This document shows positions 46,153 through 58,450 of a stretch of 64,000 nucleotides of DNA, piece after piece (position 1 is the first letter of the stretch; the number at the start of each line of letters is the position of its first letter). The notes beneath the pieces were generated by a model that made no database searches, was not told where the DNA came from, and saw only the letters and a program-made list of their open reading frames with translations. A program made the position numbers and the translations under genes. The stretch comes from Paragonimus westermani (taxonomy: Eukaryota; Platyhelminthes; Trematoda; Plagiorchiida; Troglotrematidae): assembly GCA_008508345.1 (NCBI GenBank), contig QNGE01000883.1, forward strand, positions 131,418-195,417. Direction: 5' to 3'.

Positions 46153-49100
46153 GTAAGTTTATTAAGTGCTACTAACGTTTCACGGAACTGGTTTCAAACA
46201 TTTCGTAAATCCCAAATCTTTAAAACAGGGTAACTTCAAAGCTAGTTGCAAATGAATTCAAAGGTGTTCTTAAAGATTTTCTTTGAGGATTTTTAGATAT
46301 GTCAGCTGCCGAAAATTATAGGAACCATGTACTTACCTCCTAACAAGGTAGCTGTTTCAAACTTCAACAACTGTTATTCTTGCAGACTGATTGAACAGTG
46401 ACAGTGGTAACACTCCCTCTGTTAGCTAAAGTATGTTGAGTCCGCGACCAAAGTTCCTGAGTCCACCCTTTTTCCTATTTTATTTACGCTATTCGGTCAA
46501 TTCATGTGTTCTCTATGCTGTGATAATTGAGACATTTTTGGTCACACTATTTGGACTACGTGATTTTTTCGACCTCAACAATCTAAACATTTTCATTTAA
46601 AGTGCTCTGGTACTGAAGACCGTAAAGGTCAGTAGGTGTGCAGTTTTGTACCATGACGTCCTGGTCGGATTAGTTTGGTTTAAACTGTGCTGATCGGTCA
46701 AACAGAAAGGCACACTTTTACTTATGTGGTTTTTCATTTCGAAAAGGTTCCGGTTATTTTTAGGGAAATATATCATTCCTATTACTCTTTTACGAAGGAA
46801 GACCACTTGTCGCTGGTAAAACTTAGCATTCTATTGGTTATCCGTGAGTCAATTAAATGTGATAACCGTCCAGTTGGTTGATTGGAAATTGAACACAAAT
46901 CTCAGTTTTCAATATCCAACTGAAGTTAAGTCAGTATAAGCTGGATTTTAGAATAACCGGAAGAATAAGGAGGACGTGTTGTTGCGGTTCCTGAAGCAAA
47001 AACACAGTAAATTACACGAACTGTTAAGACTTAGTTACACCGTGTTGAATTCGATGGACACATCAGCTCAGGTATGAACCACGGTATTCCCCGTCGTTTG
47101 ATAGTCGATAGCGATCAGTTATTATTACTGTGTTTGGTCCCATCCATTCTTTCTTAACTGTTGAACAACAGCAAATACTCTAATAACGATTCCTCTGCTC
47201 AGCTTGTTTGGAGATATCAGGGCAAAAGTTAAGATGTATATCAGGTATATTCAGCGTGCATCGAAGTTCCCGGGTACAAATACTCTACGGCAACGTGCAA
47301 TCAAGGCCGATTGTAACAATACTTTCATCCTGTGTGCCTCCACGGTTTGGGTAATCGTTTTTCTTGAAAATTCACTTGAAGTAGGAGTCACGATCTTATA
47401 GGTCTATTCCAGTGACTTTTGTAGACAACAACAGTGAACTTTCCTGCAATCCTTAATGGTCAAGGCTACTAGAACGAGCTCTTCGAAAGTGAAAGTTTTG
47501 GTCTACATGGCGAGGTATTAGCTGAAGAAGAACACGTTGGTTTTTCACATAGACGTCACAAACTGCGCTGAAACTCTAAAACACTTAAACACTTACTCAA
47601 CGCCTACACGTAAAAGTTTTCGTTCAGACTTGCTCGGGCGGCCATCGGTAATTGATATCAGTTCTTTTTGGAAGAAGAATGTCTGTCGTGCAAGTGGTAA
47701 CTTGAACGCGGAAACTAACCATAGCCATTGGTATCAGGTCTGCGAGATAATTCGGTGTAGAAAATTCTTGAAATTCTTATTCGTAAGTGGTGTCCTATGA
47801 CACTTAACCAACGTGAGCTGAAACCGTTTCTTGGAGGAGCAAATCACCAGCACCCGAATAATTCTTGCCTTTCCCCCTAATAAATCACACAGTTTAAGGA
47901 TCAGACGAGTATACTCGGCGTTTGTGAGTGTTAACTGTGGTCGGTTAAATTATATCACAAAACCGCTTCTGGATCATATTGTAAGGTAATCTGCACATAC
48001 CGTGGACAAGATCATTCAATCATGAATGCTTCAATCCACTTTGACCAAACCACTTGCAGCTTGGTTGTACTACTATGCACACTTGAGCATCAAGCTTCTT
48101 TTAATATTCCTTCCATGCTATTGATGGTCTAGTTGGACGGTTATACAGGCCTTCCCAAAAGTGGCTGGTCTGTGATGGACCTCCCCTTCAGACCACGCGC
48201 ATGAACGTGATGAACAACCTTCCTTTTGTTGAATCAATAAGCGCTGGTGAAATTCGCCTAATGTGCTCTACTCGAGTATCACTAGTTAAAACATCAGCTC
48301 GATACAATAGTTTGGTAATTACTTCATTCAAAGTGAGGAGGACAAAACATTTTTTAATGAAAAATGTACTGTAATTGATGACAGACCTGAAGGTTTTGAG
48401 ACAAAGTGCAGCGAGGTGCAGTCAGAAACGAATGTAATTTGGACTATTAGAGCTACCCCATTCATGGAGAGGCAAGGGGTTCCACATAGGAATGCAATCC
48501 GATGTTCTTCCTAATGTTATTTTCCATGTATATTTGACCAGCCATAACTACTAGCTGTCAGACTTTCTGGGGACCAGTCCGTTGTAGCGATAAAGAATTT
48601 GGTAGAAAACATTTAAACTAGCAGAAGGAAGCCAAATGCAAGTCACATAAAGGTAACTTACCGCTCTTATCATGTTAAAATTGGCATACATTACTCAAAG
48701 TTTTTACTATTCGACTACCTCCGTGTGTAGTCTTAGACCTTACTTGTTTAGTGAATGATAAGATTCTTGGCCCTCAGCTGTCGTCTGAGAGTTGTAACGG
48801 ATAGTTCGTTGTTCGTCTCCAGTAGAAAGTCAACGTCAGTAGAAATCTTTCGATGACCTCCAACGCCTGGAATTAAGTTCACTTATTTCATCAGGTCTGG
48901 CTAATTCGACTTCGTGTGCATGTTGATTCATATGAACAAAAATATCGTATGAATTCACCAAGCCGACGATCCTGGAAGCTTCGCTTGAAAGGAAGCTTTT
49001 AACATAATGGAAGTGGCTTGGATATAGGCTACAACTAACCTCACGGCTGAGTGTTTTCAGTTCGAATTGCACACCGGCATTTCTGTTACAGACTGATTCC

Positions 49101-50138
49101 AGGCAAATGCAACCTGTGAAATTGAGCATCTAAAAGACACTAAAGCCACTCGGGTTTAATTGCTGCCTTCATTTTCGCACAAATGTTTTATCTAATCTCA
49201 ATAGGAAAGAAACGGTTGGTATTGACTGTATCTTAGTCGCGATACAAGCTTAACCTCCAGTTTACGTTCCAGGGAAGTCATCGTACTGGGCACTGTTCTA
49301 ATGAATTCACGGTAGGCATGGCAGAATTGTCTTGTTTAAGCTTCCTGCCATGGGGTTTTTAGGTAATTTAGTGTTCGAACTTTGGTCTCCACGGTCACTG
49401 CCATTTAAAAAAAATGAGCAAGCGCCGAACCGTACCCATCCAAGCGATAGGGTGTTTCCATGTCAAGTTCAATTAAACACTGTTTCCCCTGATCATAAAA
49501 AAGTGGTTACTCATAAATATGCGTTATCGAAGTGTGCAAACGAGAACAAAACTCCGGTAGGGGGTTTATTTCCAAAATGAGTTGGATAAACAGTCTGAAT
49601 ACAACAGATGCGCTGAGTTGTATTGAAGATCACTTTGTGTTAACGAAAAACTCCTACCGCTTACCAGTAGGTTTGAGTTTCCCAGCGTCTGCCAATCATA
49701 AGGATTTAAGATCCAATTACAATGACGACGGAAAATGAGCAGGAGATCGCGGGCTAGTTTTATACTTCGTTATTGAAATGTATGATTTCTGTTTTTACTT
49801 TCAGGCTAACTTACCACTTTAGGTATCTCCCGGCATTTATTGCATTATTCGCTCAGAATACTTTTGATAGCAGCTTCTCATCGTTTACTCGTATCTCTTA
49901 AATAAACAATGGATAGCAGGGGTTGAAGAAATTCTTAATGTCTGCTCAAATTTATAAATCCACTGTGTCATAACTATTCGAACGATTAACGAATCACCGG
50001 TGCACTATCGGAAGGCACGCGTGGAACAATTTTTCTCATAATCGTATTTTTGTGATTTAAATAAATTAACTTTCTTGTTATTTCGGACTGGTAGCATTAC
50101 TGTTTAGTAGCAATGTGTTTTAATAGATTTAAAATGCG

Positions 50139-50350
50139 CACCACTCACAATTACTCACAGATCCATACATGACTTCCAGTCTGCCTATGCAGAAAAAGAA
50201 CAGTGTACTCGAGTTTAGCTGGTAGTATAGCCCGTCCCTGGTACGATCTTGTCCATAGCCAAAACTTGAACGCCGGTCACGTTTCCATGAGACGACCACG
50301 TTGACCACCGTACCACATATTTCACGTTAGACACAACCGAATTATCATAT
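50139..50350 (-). mobile_element. tRNA-derived SINE copy, antisense in the intron
   Basis: The plus strand shows GACTTCCAGTCTGCCTATGC, GTGTACTCGAGTTTAGC, CCAAAACTTGAACGCCGG (B-box region), GACCACGTTGACCACCGTACC (A-box region) and ACACAACCGAATTATC, all in reverse order relative to 55430. It is moderately diverged. Confidence 0.85.
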
Positions 50351-52529
50351 GCAAACTCTCAGTCACATTTGCCTAACAGTACTGCATTCGAATCAAAATT
50401 CAAAGTCCCACTGAGTTGTGGACATGTACTGCTCTTACGCTTTCGGAAGTGACATCTCCCAGAAAGAGGCTGTGAAGCCGCGATCAAATGCAAGTAGTAT
50501 TTAGTTTGTGTCATGCTATGTATGGATGTAAATACCAATGGTTTAGATACCAGTAGGAAATAATCAGCAGAATTTACTATAACTCATGTGCATCAAACCC
50601 GCCAGGTCTGGTTACCTGACTATATTAATTTGCAACTCAATAATACCAAAGTGTCTAGTTCATGCATTTTTCGGATCAGTAAAATACACTCACCACTAGA
50701 ATATTAATTAAAATGTCATGTCCAAGTGGTTACCAGCTTGTACGTTGAACACTCCCCATAGCTGATTGCAATTTTTAAATTCAGGTTGATGTTTCCGTTG
50801 ATCCGCACCGCATAGGGACTGTTGATTTGCGTTTCGTTCGTTAATTACATCTCATCAACTGTGTTTTATGCTTTCGAGAGTGGAACACAAACTCGGATGA
50901 TATGAACTTGTGATGTGAACTTTATGACGTAAATTTCTCGGTCACTAATCTTGGGATCAAACTAGACGCATAACCGACTCATCATATCTAAGCAAACTGA
51001 AAGCTATAATGGTGTATAGGCAGGACATACAGCGTTGTATTGTTACACGTTATATAGTACACAGCGATTGAAACATATCGGTCAGTATGAGGTCACCAAC
51101 CTCATAAAACTCACTTATTCCATTGTCGACGAGCACCTGGGGATTTCAATTTTTATAAGTTAAGCAGAACATTCACACGCACATAGGCTGTTGAATTGAC
51201 CTACTCTGAAAAAAGGTATTCGATCCGCATTTTGCTCCTCTGAAAGTTCCATTGTTATGGGCATTTTGTGTCGGCTCGAGAGTTCAACTCACTTTATTAC
51301 TGGAAGGAACAATGGACTTCAACAATGGGAGTAAAAAGGAAAACCATTCCTGTGGAGATTAGAAAAAAATCCACGCAGCGATTAGGAGCGTAAATGAAAG
51401 AGAGTACAAATTAATCCGAGTCTCAATTGTGAGCCAGCTCAAGCTATGGAGGGTTTTGTTTTGCACGGTTACACTGTTTACACAGTTTCATCATTTCCTG
51501 TAAATGAGGTATAAAAATCAACAGATTATACTCAATCCATGTTAGTTGCCTTGTTACACTTTCTCTGTTGTCATTCTACATAAATAAATACATATCGTTT
51601 TTAACATTTACCTTCAACAGCCCTTCAAATTGGCAACCCAATAACCTTTATTTAATGACATTTACGTAGCTGATGTCATATATCCAGTTAACAGTAGCAA
51701 TCCGATTGAGACTTTATTGTTTCAACACAGAATCGGCATCAAAACCACTGTTGTATTGTTACACTGAAGCCGGCTATAGATGACATTTTCTTCAGGACGA
51801 GGGCTATCAAATTTGTTCCTCTTCGTAAAGAACAGAGCATGGAGACACATGTGTCTCAAACCTACTAACAGCTCGAGGCTAAGGCTGATGCTCGTTAGTG
51901 TAGACTGTCAGTACTTCTGTAAAGCTTTTTGCCTCATCAGTCATCGCCGCTTGTCATCGGAGCGTAGTATGGTAATAATGCCTATGTAATGCTTGCGTAA
52001 TCGGGCGTACATTCAACAAGAAGATCAGCGGATAGCTATCAGTCTGCTTTTCTTTGAATAACGACATTCCTTGAGAGTCCACCTAGAGTAACCTGGTCTA
52101 ACTTCTACCGGCTCCTCATTCGCCAATTACTATCAAATCATCAGCGCTACTGTTCGCTGATCACAAGATTTTGGCGAACAATTCCAACTCTACATGAGAT
52201 AGATACACCACGGAACGATACGACCTGGCTTATCGAATGGTCCATAAACAAACGTACACAAAGCTAAATGCAACTCTATGAACATTTATATGCACAGAAG
52301 AAACTAAACTAACCAGTCTGCCATTGAACTGACTACGCCATTACTAAGGGAAAGGTTGAAACTGTTTGATTACTAGTGAGCAGTGGGGGATTTTGGCTAA
52401 CAAAGATTGAATATTACTCACAATTAATTCTAGCTGTCTTTCCACTTGCTTTTGCAATGTGCAATTTGCATGATATTTGCTGATTCCGCGTTACCGAATA
52501 AAGAAAGTATATTGCAATGGTGACATCTC

Positions 52530-52840
52530 AAGATGTACGTCTTCTGAAGTGGAACATCATCCATATTTAATCACAGCCTTTGCGTTCAGACTTTCCAACC
52601 AGCCTCTTTCGAAAAGAAGCACTAGACTCGAGTTCCGCTCTTGTTAAATCTCGTCAGTGATGTGCATCCTTGTCACGGCTAGGGTAAGAACTCCAGTTAC
52701 GCTTTCGTGAGTCAACCGTATTGACCACTGCGCATCTGACTTCACATTAGGCACATCATCATCATTCATCGCATCTGAACGTCTGATCGTTTTCGCTTAT
52801 GAGTAATGGGCATGTTTCTCTATCGGATCAATAGACGGTA
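52530..52840 (-). mobile_element. tRNA-derived SINE copy, near full length, antisense in the intron
   Basis: Contains CCAACCAGCCTCTTTCGAAA, GAAGCACTAGACTCGAG, CTTGTCACGGCTAGGG, CAACCGTATTGACCACTGCG and CACATTAGGCAC. The extra 5' module follows (ATCTGAACG, then TCGCTTATGAGTAATG). It matches the whole family consensus in reverse. Confidence 0.85.
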
Positions 52841-52943
52841 TAGTATCTGGCCTTTTAACTGTAACCGCTAACCTCGTAATTGGGACTCCCGAGACGAGTA
52901 GAAATCTCCGATCTCATTAAACCTGCTAGGCGATATTTAAGGT

Positions 52944-53010
52944 CACTGATAAGTAGTCGGGGATTCGGTTAACTTTCAGGTTTGACACCACTCACATGTG
53001 GACACAGCCC
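52944..53010 (-). mobile_element. Isolated SINE 3' tail fragment
   Basis: CACTGATAAGTAGTCGGGGAT then CACCACTCACATGTGG match the 3' end of the SINE family in reverse; the body is missing. Confidence 0.7.
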
Positions 53011-53857
53011 TCTCTCTGTCCTTACATGAATCTACTTGCGAAAACCGAAACGTTAGTACTTACAGTGTGCCGCAGCAACAAATGGCACACGTTCAACCGA
53101 CACTCAAAAGTAGAATAGCAGGTCAGAATACGCACAATTTTGAGCTGCGCACAAAGCTTTTGCTGTTGACCCGACATTCTATTCTGTCCGGTAGTGGTGA
53201 AAATTGTTGCATGGTTTTATCCGTGTGTTTAGAAGTGAGCTCTGTATGTTCGCGTTTGTCCTTGCTCATAGTCATCTGGCAGTTATAGTGGACTTGAGAA
53301 AGTTTTCCACTGAATATCTGCATGGTTACAACAGAGAAGATGCATTTCGAAGTAAATTGCCACTCCAGCTCAACAGGACGTAGCAATACATAACAGTTAG
53401 TTTGAACTACCCATTTTAAGCATCGATTCTAGCATCAGCGTTCCAATGGATGGGTGACTGGCTGCTTCCACGAAGTCGCTATTCGACTAACCTTTCTGTC
53501 TGACGGCAGAACTGGCCAGATTAGGATGAAAATTTGAAGGCAACAATCATGAACCCTTAAATCGGTGCTACTTCGCGGTTTCGCGAACGTAGCTCTGTAA
53601 AGCACGGAACTTGGGATGAGTCGTATCCACCTAAACCAAAGAAGTGATCATAATTCACGCCGTAGTTCCATTAACTGACTCGTGAGAACCGGAGTGCTTG
53701 AGCGTTGATAGGACAGTTGCCTTTTGAATTCACCTAATCAGACTAAACCATAACCAACTCAGTTACAGAGAATTGCGGGTTCGAAAGTCCGTATGAGAAA
53801 AACATGTATCTTCAGCTGACAAATTTATTGATATTTATTGACACTACCTTCCTTCAG

Positions 53858-54028
53858 GTCCCCGAACATGTGAACGACAACGTAGGTGAGAACGAGTTGT
53901 CTCGGATTGACCCCATTAGTTCAATGGATACATTGGTGCCTGATGTACCTTGTTCACCTGGTATTGTAACTATAGGTATCCTCGAGAGGAAACCACTGTC
54001 CACACAATCACTGAAAAGGAAAGCCTAG
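53858..54028 (+). CDS. Secreted acidic protein, terminal exon
   Basis: A strong acceptor (CACTACCTTCCTTCAG) precedes a phase-0 exon of 56 codons and a TAG stop. The peptide starts VPEHVNDNVGENELSRIDPI, continues acidic, has a single Cys in PDVPCSPGI, and ends in a basic tail (ERKPLSTQSLKRKA). Composition and phase suit the exon at 45937-46152. Joined directly they would give a protein of about 128 residues with an N-terminal signal peptide. The basic tail contains K/R-rich sites that a prohormone convertase could cut, so a peptide precursor is possible but unproven. AATAAA follows 117 bases after the stop. No family is recognised. Confidence 0.5.
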   Translation, partial: VPEHVNDNVGENELSRIDPISSMDTLVPDVPCSPGIVTIGILERKPLSTQSLKRKA

Positions 54029-54144
54029 CCAGCAAGCGTGAAAATGTATTAAAACTAAACTCCCAGCAACAGTCGAATCAGACTTGCACACATGCGTATA
54101 GTTGTTGAATGATTTAACAAATTTGGTTGGTCAATAGTATAATT

Positions 54145-54150
54145 AATAAA
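54145..54150 (+). terminator. Polyadenylation signal AATAAA
   Basis: AATAAA within ATTAATAAAATGCG, 117 bases downstream of the terminal-exon stop; it gives a 3' UTR of ordinary size. One such hexamer is common in AT-rich DNA, so the support is positional. Confidence 0.45.
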
Positions 54151-55318
54151 ATGCGTACATTGGTTAGCCTCCTGAATGTATTGTTCCAGGTCAGCCACAG
54201 ATACCGTAATACCATCTCGTCGATGAAAAAACTACAAATCCACTCGATCATTAATGACAATCGTTTTGAAACATAATCGAAAACATGCCTTTGCATACTG
54301 ATGCTGGGCATGAAAAGGTCACACTTTACCTGTTCTTGAGACGCATACAAAGGCTGATGTAGGCTGATGAAATCGTACTACTGGAGACGGAATGAGTTCA
54401 CCTAAGACTACAAGCTCGAACTGGCTGCGGTGGAAAGGGATCGAAATATTGTTCACAATGCGTAACGACGTTCACTTCAAGCTGACGCTTACGACCGGCT
54501 TCGTCCTTGTTTGGGCTCGTGAGGTTCCGATAGGAATCGAAAGGGTAACCCTTCGCCCAACCGATCGAGGTTCTTATTCACTCGGTCATCAGTTGTATAT
54601 GCATCGTAGGAATTTATAAGTAAATGAGCTGTAACTCCTCTTTTGCCCAGGCTGACTGTCTCCAAAGCTAGCACATATGAACTGATGGTTTAATGTTCCG
54701 TACAGTGATTCTAATCACAATATCTACAGCTTTGAATCACAGTTCTAGTACTGTTAACCACTGTTCACTTTGCCGCAGGTCCACTCGTGCTATTTCAAAC
54801 TGTGCTTTTGGACCTGCATAATGAACAGTAACGACTTTGGAACTATTAGTAGGCTACCTGTAAGGTCTGTTAGCTCGTTAAACTGTTGACGTAGACACCC
54901 TTCCTACAACCACTCAGGGAAGAACTAAACACAGTGTTTGAAGTTCCAGTAAGATGGCTGTTTGGTCAGTAGTAACTGCAAACAGACCAATCCGGTATAA
55001 TCTCTAGTCCTTTTAACCTTCTCACTATTACAATAAGTGGGACAAGGAATAAAAACCAGTAGGCCATTCTACCCTACAGTTTGAACTGCGTTCAGGTTTC
55101 GTTAAATCGCTAGGTGATTTCAGCCCTGTAAAATGACATACAGGGGATGGTATTACAGAGCCGAAATTTTGGACGACGAGAAACGAGGTTCAGAATGTGT
55201 ACTTGAGTGAAAACCTCGGACACTGAAAGCATGTGGACCTGGTCATTGGAAAAAGTCAAATTAATTAAATGTCGGCCTTAGAAGGCATTTTTGGATATCA
55301 CTCAAATGTGATCATGGA
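54151..55318. other. No gene recognised
   Basis: 1.2 kb. A minus-strand frame at 54114-54350 overlaps the 3' end of the secreted-protein gene and a plus frame lies at 54392-54619; neither shows a family motif. Confidence 0.4.
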
Positions 55319-55425
55319 TACTGATGAGTAGTCGGGGATTTGGTTTATTTTCAAGTTGACCATCACTCACATTTGATCTCAGCGTTCACATTCACATAGA
55401 GTGTAAAGACAGCCTCTTTATACTG
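55319..55425 (-). mobile_element. tRNA-derived SINE, 3' part, antisense
   Basis: Starts ACTGATGAGTAGTCGGGGAT, then TTTGGTTTATTTTCAAG and CATCACTCACATTTGATC, the conserved 3' end of the family. It is truncated where the next, oppositely oriented copy begins. Confidence 0.85.
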
Positions 55426-55429
55426 GAAT

Positions 55430-55715
55430 TAACAGGGAAGTTACTGTCTCCTCTCGAGACGATTGGGCGACCTGAGCATTTCTCACAAGCGAGAGTGGTT
55501 GGGCGTTCAGATTTGATAATTCGGTCGTGCCTAATGTGAGGTCAATGGCGCAGTGGTCAACGCGGTTGTCTCGTGATGGAATGGCCGGAGTTCAAATCCC
55601 GGCCGTGGCAAGGATATGCACCACTGACGAGCTCTAATGAGAGCGAAACTCGAGTCTGGTGCTTCTTTTCGAAAGAGGTTGGCTGGAGAATCTATCTGAA
55701 TGCGAAGGCTATGAT
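55430..55715 (+). mobile_element. tRNA-derived SINE, best-preserved copy
   Basis: This is the reference copy for the family in this window. A 5' module of about 90 bp (TTACTGTCTCCTCTCGAGAC to AGATTTGATAATTCGG) precedes a tRNA-like region. A polymerase III A-box-like TGGCGCAGTGGTCAACGCGG (55546-55565) and a B-box-like GAGTTCAAATCCC (55588-55600) lie inside a GGCCGG...CCGGCC stem. A body with CGAAACTCGAGTCTGGTGC and a CTTTTCGAAAGAGG palindrome follows. The copy stops near ATCTGAATGCGAAGGCTATG and lacks the GATGGTCAACTTGAAAATAA 3' end seen in other copies. It abuts the antisense tail at 55319-55425 and is non-coding. Confidence 0.9.
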
Positions 55716-58051
55716 CATGGTGTTAAATTGTTCGATAGACTCATATAGTTCGAGTGAATGCATCTGCTTAGCAGTTTATCATCATTCGGTATGTCGGAGA
55801 TGTGACTGAGCAACCAGTTCATCAGGATAAAGAGTTTGTCGATCTATCGAAACGATGTGCTGAAATACATTCTGGATATAATCGTGAATCTACAGAACGC
55901 TAACACTGAAAAGCACATCAGAACATTGCACAGATGATTTTGTCTTTGACCGGCAGGTTGCTGCTATGATACCTTCAGAGCCCAAATCGATATTCGAGCA
56001 CTCACGCTGACCTGTTAAAAAGTCTGCCGTTGTCAGACAATAAGAACTCAATGGGTTAAACCAATTTCCAAATCTTCCGCTACAAGTAAGGTAAAAATGA
56101 GCTGGTGGAATCAGAATACACAAAAAAATGGAACAGAGATAACGGTAAATCTCCCTGACATTCCTTACGTCCCAGTTGGCCAACAAAATTCCGCAACCAT
56201 TTAATCTTGTCCTGATAGTTAGTGCGCGATATCTGCTATGTAGTCGTAGATGGATGTATGTTTTCTGTTTTCGAATGCGTAGGTGGAGCTTTGTTAACTG
56301 ATCCATAGCCATCACTGTGACTACAACCGTATTGTAAGGAGTAGTCTCCACATAACAAGAAAATGGGCGGCTGTTGGCTATCTGGGCAGGTCTGGGACAG
56401 ATTTCAACGTGTTCTGATTAAATCCTACTTTCTGATGAACTTCCAAATCAACAGCAAGAAGGTGGACTTTATTTAGACAGACTGACGAGATTCAGTTGTT
56501 CGATTTCAAATACAGTTCCAAATACATTCCAACCTGAACGGGCACTGAAACCGCAAATGTGCGTACAACAAGTGCAGCAACTTAGTAGTTAACCCAAACC
56601 AGTGTACTTATCGTCACTAAGAGGACGACAGATGCAACATCGTTAATTTAAAAAATGGGCAGAACCCTAAATTACCTAGGGATAATCGTTGGAAAATTCT
56701 CAGCTTTAGTGACAGAAAGAGGTCCACCTCAGAATGTCCCGGTGATTGGTTATTTTATTAACATGACACAACAGAAAAAGCACTTCAGTTCACAAACCTT
56801 AACTCTTTAATAAAGCAAAACATCAAAACATGCATGTCACCTTTCTGTACATGTTTTCACGCGAACGTCAGAAGTGGGTAACAAGAAGCTGTCTTGCACC
56901 CCATAGAGCACCTATGAAATATCATTACGGGAAGGTAATGCTGAAGAAACACATTCGTACAACAGTGCAAAAATGATGTTAATTGTGCGTTGAATTCCTT
57001 TCCACTTCATTTATGACACCACCTAGGATTTTGTGACAAAATGGGTTTCTGAAATTGTTCGATTCCTGTAGCGAACTGTGGACTTCACGGTGTACGGGAC
57101 AAAAGATAAAGTTAACTCGCAAATGAGTTAACAGCCTTAACGATGAAGAAACGTGCATCATAATTTGAAGATGTCAGTAATTTTTACCAACGCTGTTTCA
57201 CAATAGCGCTGGGTTTTTTTGGCTCATGAATATTGTTGGATGTTATTTCGTTTTGCTCAAAAAAGAGCATGTATCAAACTTTGCGGTCTTCGTGACTCCA
57301 AATAGTTTCAAAAGAAAATGAAATCTGTACGTTAAAAAACTGACCAAGATAACACAAAAAGCGATCCTACTCATAATCAGTTCACGTACAGTAGTTGCTG
57401 GTCGTTTGCTGTTTGCCTGACGGTACATGTAAATTTTTCCACAACTCATATTGAAAGCTAGTTATTTTGGGCAGCCATGAAGAGATTGTCATAATTTCTC
57501 TGACCGAGAGGTTTTCTCTCTAATCCATTTCACTTGGCCTCCGGATTTCCTTCTTTCTCGTCTTCCTAATGTTCAACAGTGCAATTCACTTTTGTTTTGA
57601 ATACAACCAGCAGAATTTGCCTACTCTTCTCGTTTTGATCCAGAAATTTGAAACAGTGTATGAGGGTCATCACCTGGAACGCTCTTCTTACCACGATGGC
57701 TTATCATGATGGTTTCATTTCTTCTCCAGAACCCAGTGTTTGACGTATAACCTCAGGATGCGTACTGAAACCATTTCCAGTCACCAGACTGCGTCATAAA
57801 AATCTACCTTGATTAATGATGGAGAAGACAGTCTGACCGAAGCCATCCAGCCAACCATGGACAAAATGTATCGTACAAAAAGCTCCCTGCATATCAACTT
57901 CGTAGTCTTGATGATTCCTGAATCCTACGGTTGAACAACTGATGTCATACTTAAGATAAGAACACACGCTGCTTGTGACTCAGATAGGGTCTTGTGTGGA
58001 CGAAGCGGGTGTTCAACGAATATCGTCTTCGTTCGGACTAAACATAAGTCA
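55716..58051. other. No gene recognised
   Basis: 2.3 kb, including the longest open frame of the window (55890-56351 minus, 153 codons). That frame has no recognisable motif or splice context and is treated as chance. No repeats recognised. Confidence 0.4.
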
Positions 58052-58190
58052 CGGCCGACCACAGCTGGCCCCTTTCGAAAAGAGGTACTAGAATCGAGAT
58101 TCGCTCTTGTTAGTAGTGCATATCCTGACCATAACCGGGATTAGAACTACAGCCACGCTTTCATGGGGCAACCGTGTTGACCACTGTGGG
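58052..58190 (-). mobile_element. tRNA-derived SINE, partial copy
   Basis: The plus strand has CCCCTTTCGAAAAGAGGTAC, CTCTTGTTAGTAGTGCATATCC split over two words, ACCATAACCGGG, and GGCAACCGTGTTGACCACTG, in the reverse order of the reference copy. The 3' tail part is missing. Confidence 0.85.
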
Positions 58191-58224
58191 TGGTTTTCAA
58201 TCTATATGAAGGAAACAAAATCCT

Positions 58225-58244
58225 CCACTACTCATCAGTGATCA
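58225..58244 (+). mobile_element. SINE 3' terminal fragment
   Basis: CCACTACTCATCAGTGATC matches the extreme 3' end of the family in plus orientation. It is very short and supported mainly by the neighbouring SINE pieces. Confidence 0.4.
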
Positions 58245-58324
58245 AAATATCGTTCAGGTCAGAGATTCCTGTGAGTTCACCTTGAATAAAAGTCTTAGTT
58301 GAGGAGTCATCGATAGGAGTTGAC

Positions 58325-58450
58325 AGAACAGTTACTGTGTCGCCTCTCGATGTGATCGTACAATCCAGACATCACCCACAAACGAACGTTGCTGAGCGTT
58401 TGTATACGACAACTGAATGGTGAGGTCAATGTGAGGTCAATGGCAACTGG
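58325..58450 (+). mobile_element. tRNA-derived SINE, 5' module and head only
   Basis: AACAGTTACTGTGTCGCCTC, then ACCCACAAACGAACGTTGC, then GACAACTGAATGG and GTGAGGTCAATGGC, after which the match ends at the A box. GTGAGGTCAAT occurs twice in tandem at the end. Confidence 0.75.

Larger units (their letters stand above)
46153..53857 (+). other. Predicted 7.7-kb intron of the secreted-protein gene
   Basis: It runs from GTAAGT to CTTCCTTCAG. It contains two antisense SINE copies and a separate SINE tail. A short acceptor-to-donor stretch near 47202-47243 has an in-frame stop in phase 0 and was rejected as a middle exon. The rest is AT-rich and without recognised elements. A minus-strand frame at 48836-49129 looks somewhat protein-like but has no family motif. 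Confidence 0.4.

Noticed and set aside
47202..47243. 42-nt acceptor-to-donor stretch as a middle exon of the secreted-protein gene
   Set aside because: The acceptor is good and the length is a multiple of three, but phase 0 contains a stop, so it cannot join the flanking phase-0 exons.
54114..54350. Minus-strand frame with protein-like segments
   Set aside because: Overlaps the predicted 3' UTR of the plus-strand gene and lacks a family match; another frame on the same strand looks equally plausible, which points to chance.
55541..55620. True tRNA gene
   Set aside because: A- and B-box-like sequences are present, but no full cloverleaf with acceptor and anticodon stems can be drawn, and the segment repeats with the same flanks elsewhere. 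It is the head of a SINE.
55890..56351. Longest open frame (153 codons, minus)
   Set aside because: No family motif, no paired splice sites and no low-divergence copy elsewhere. One or two frames of this length are expected by chance in 64 kb at this base composition (own rough estimate).
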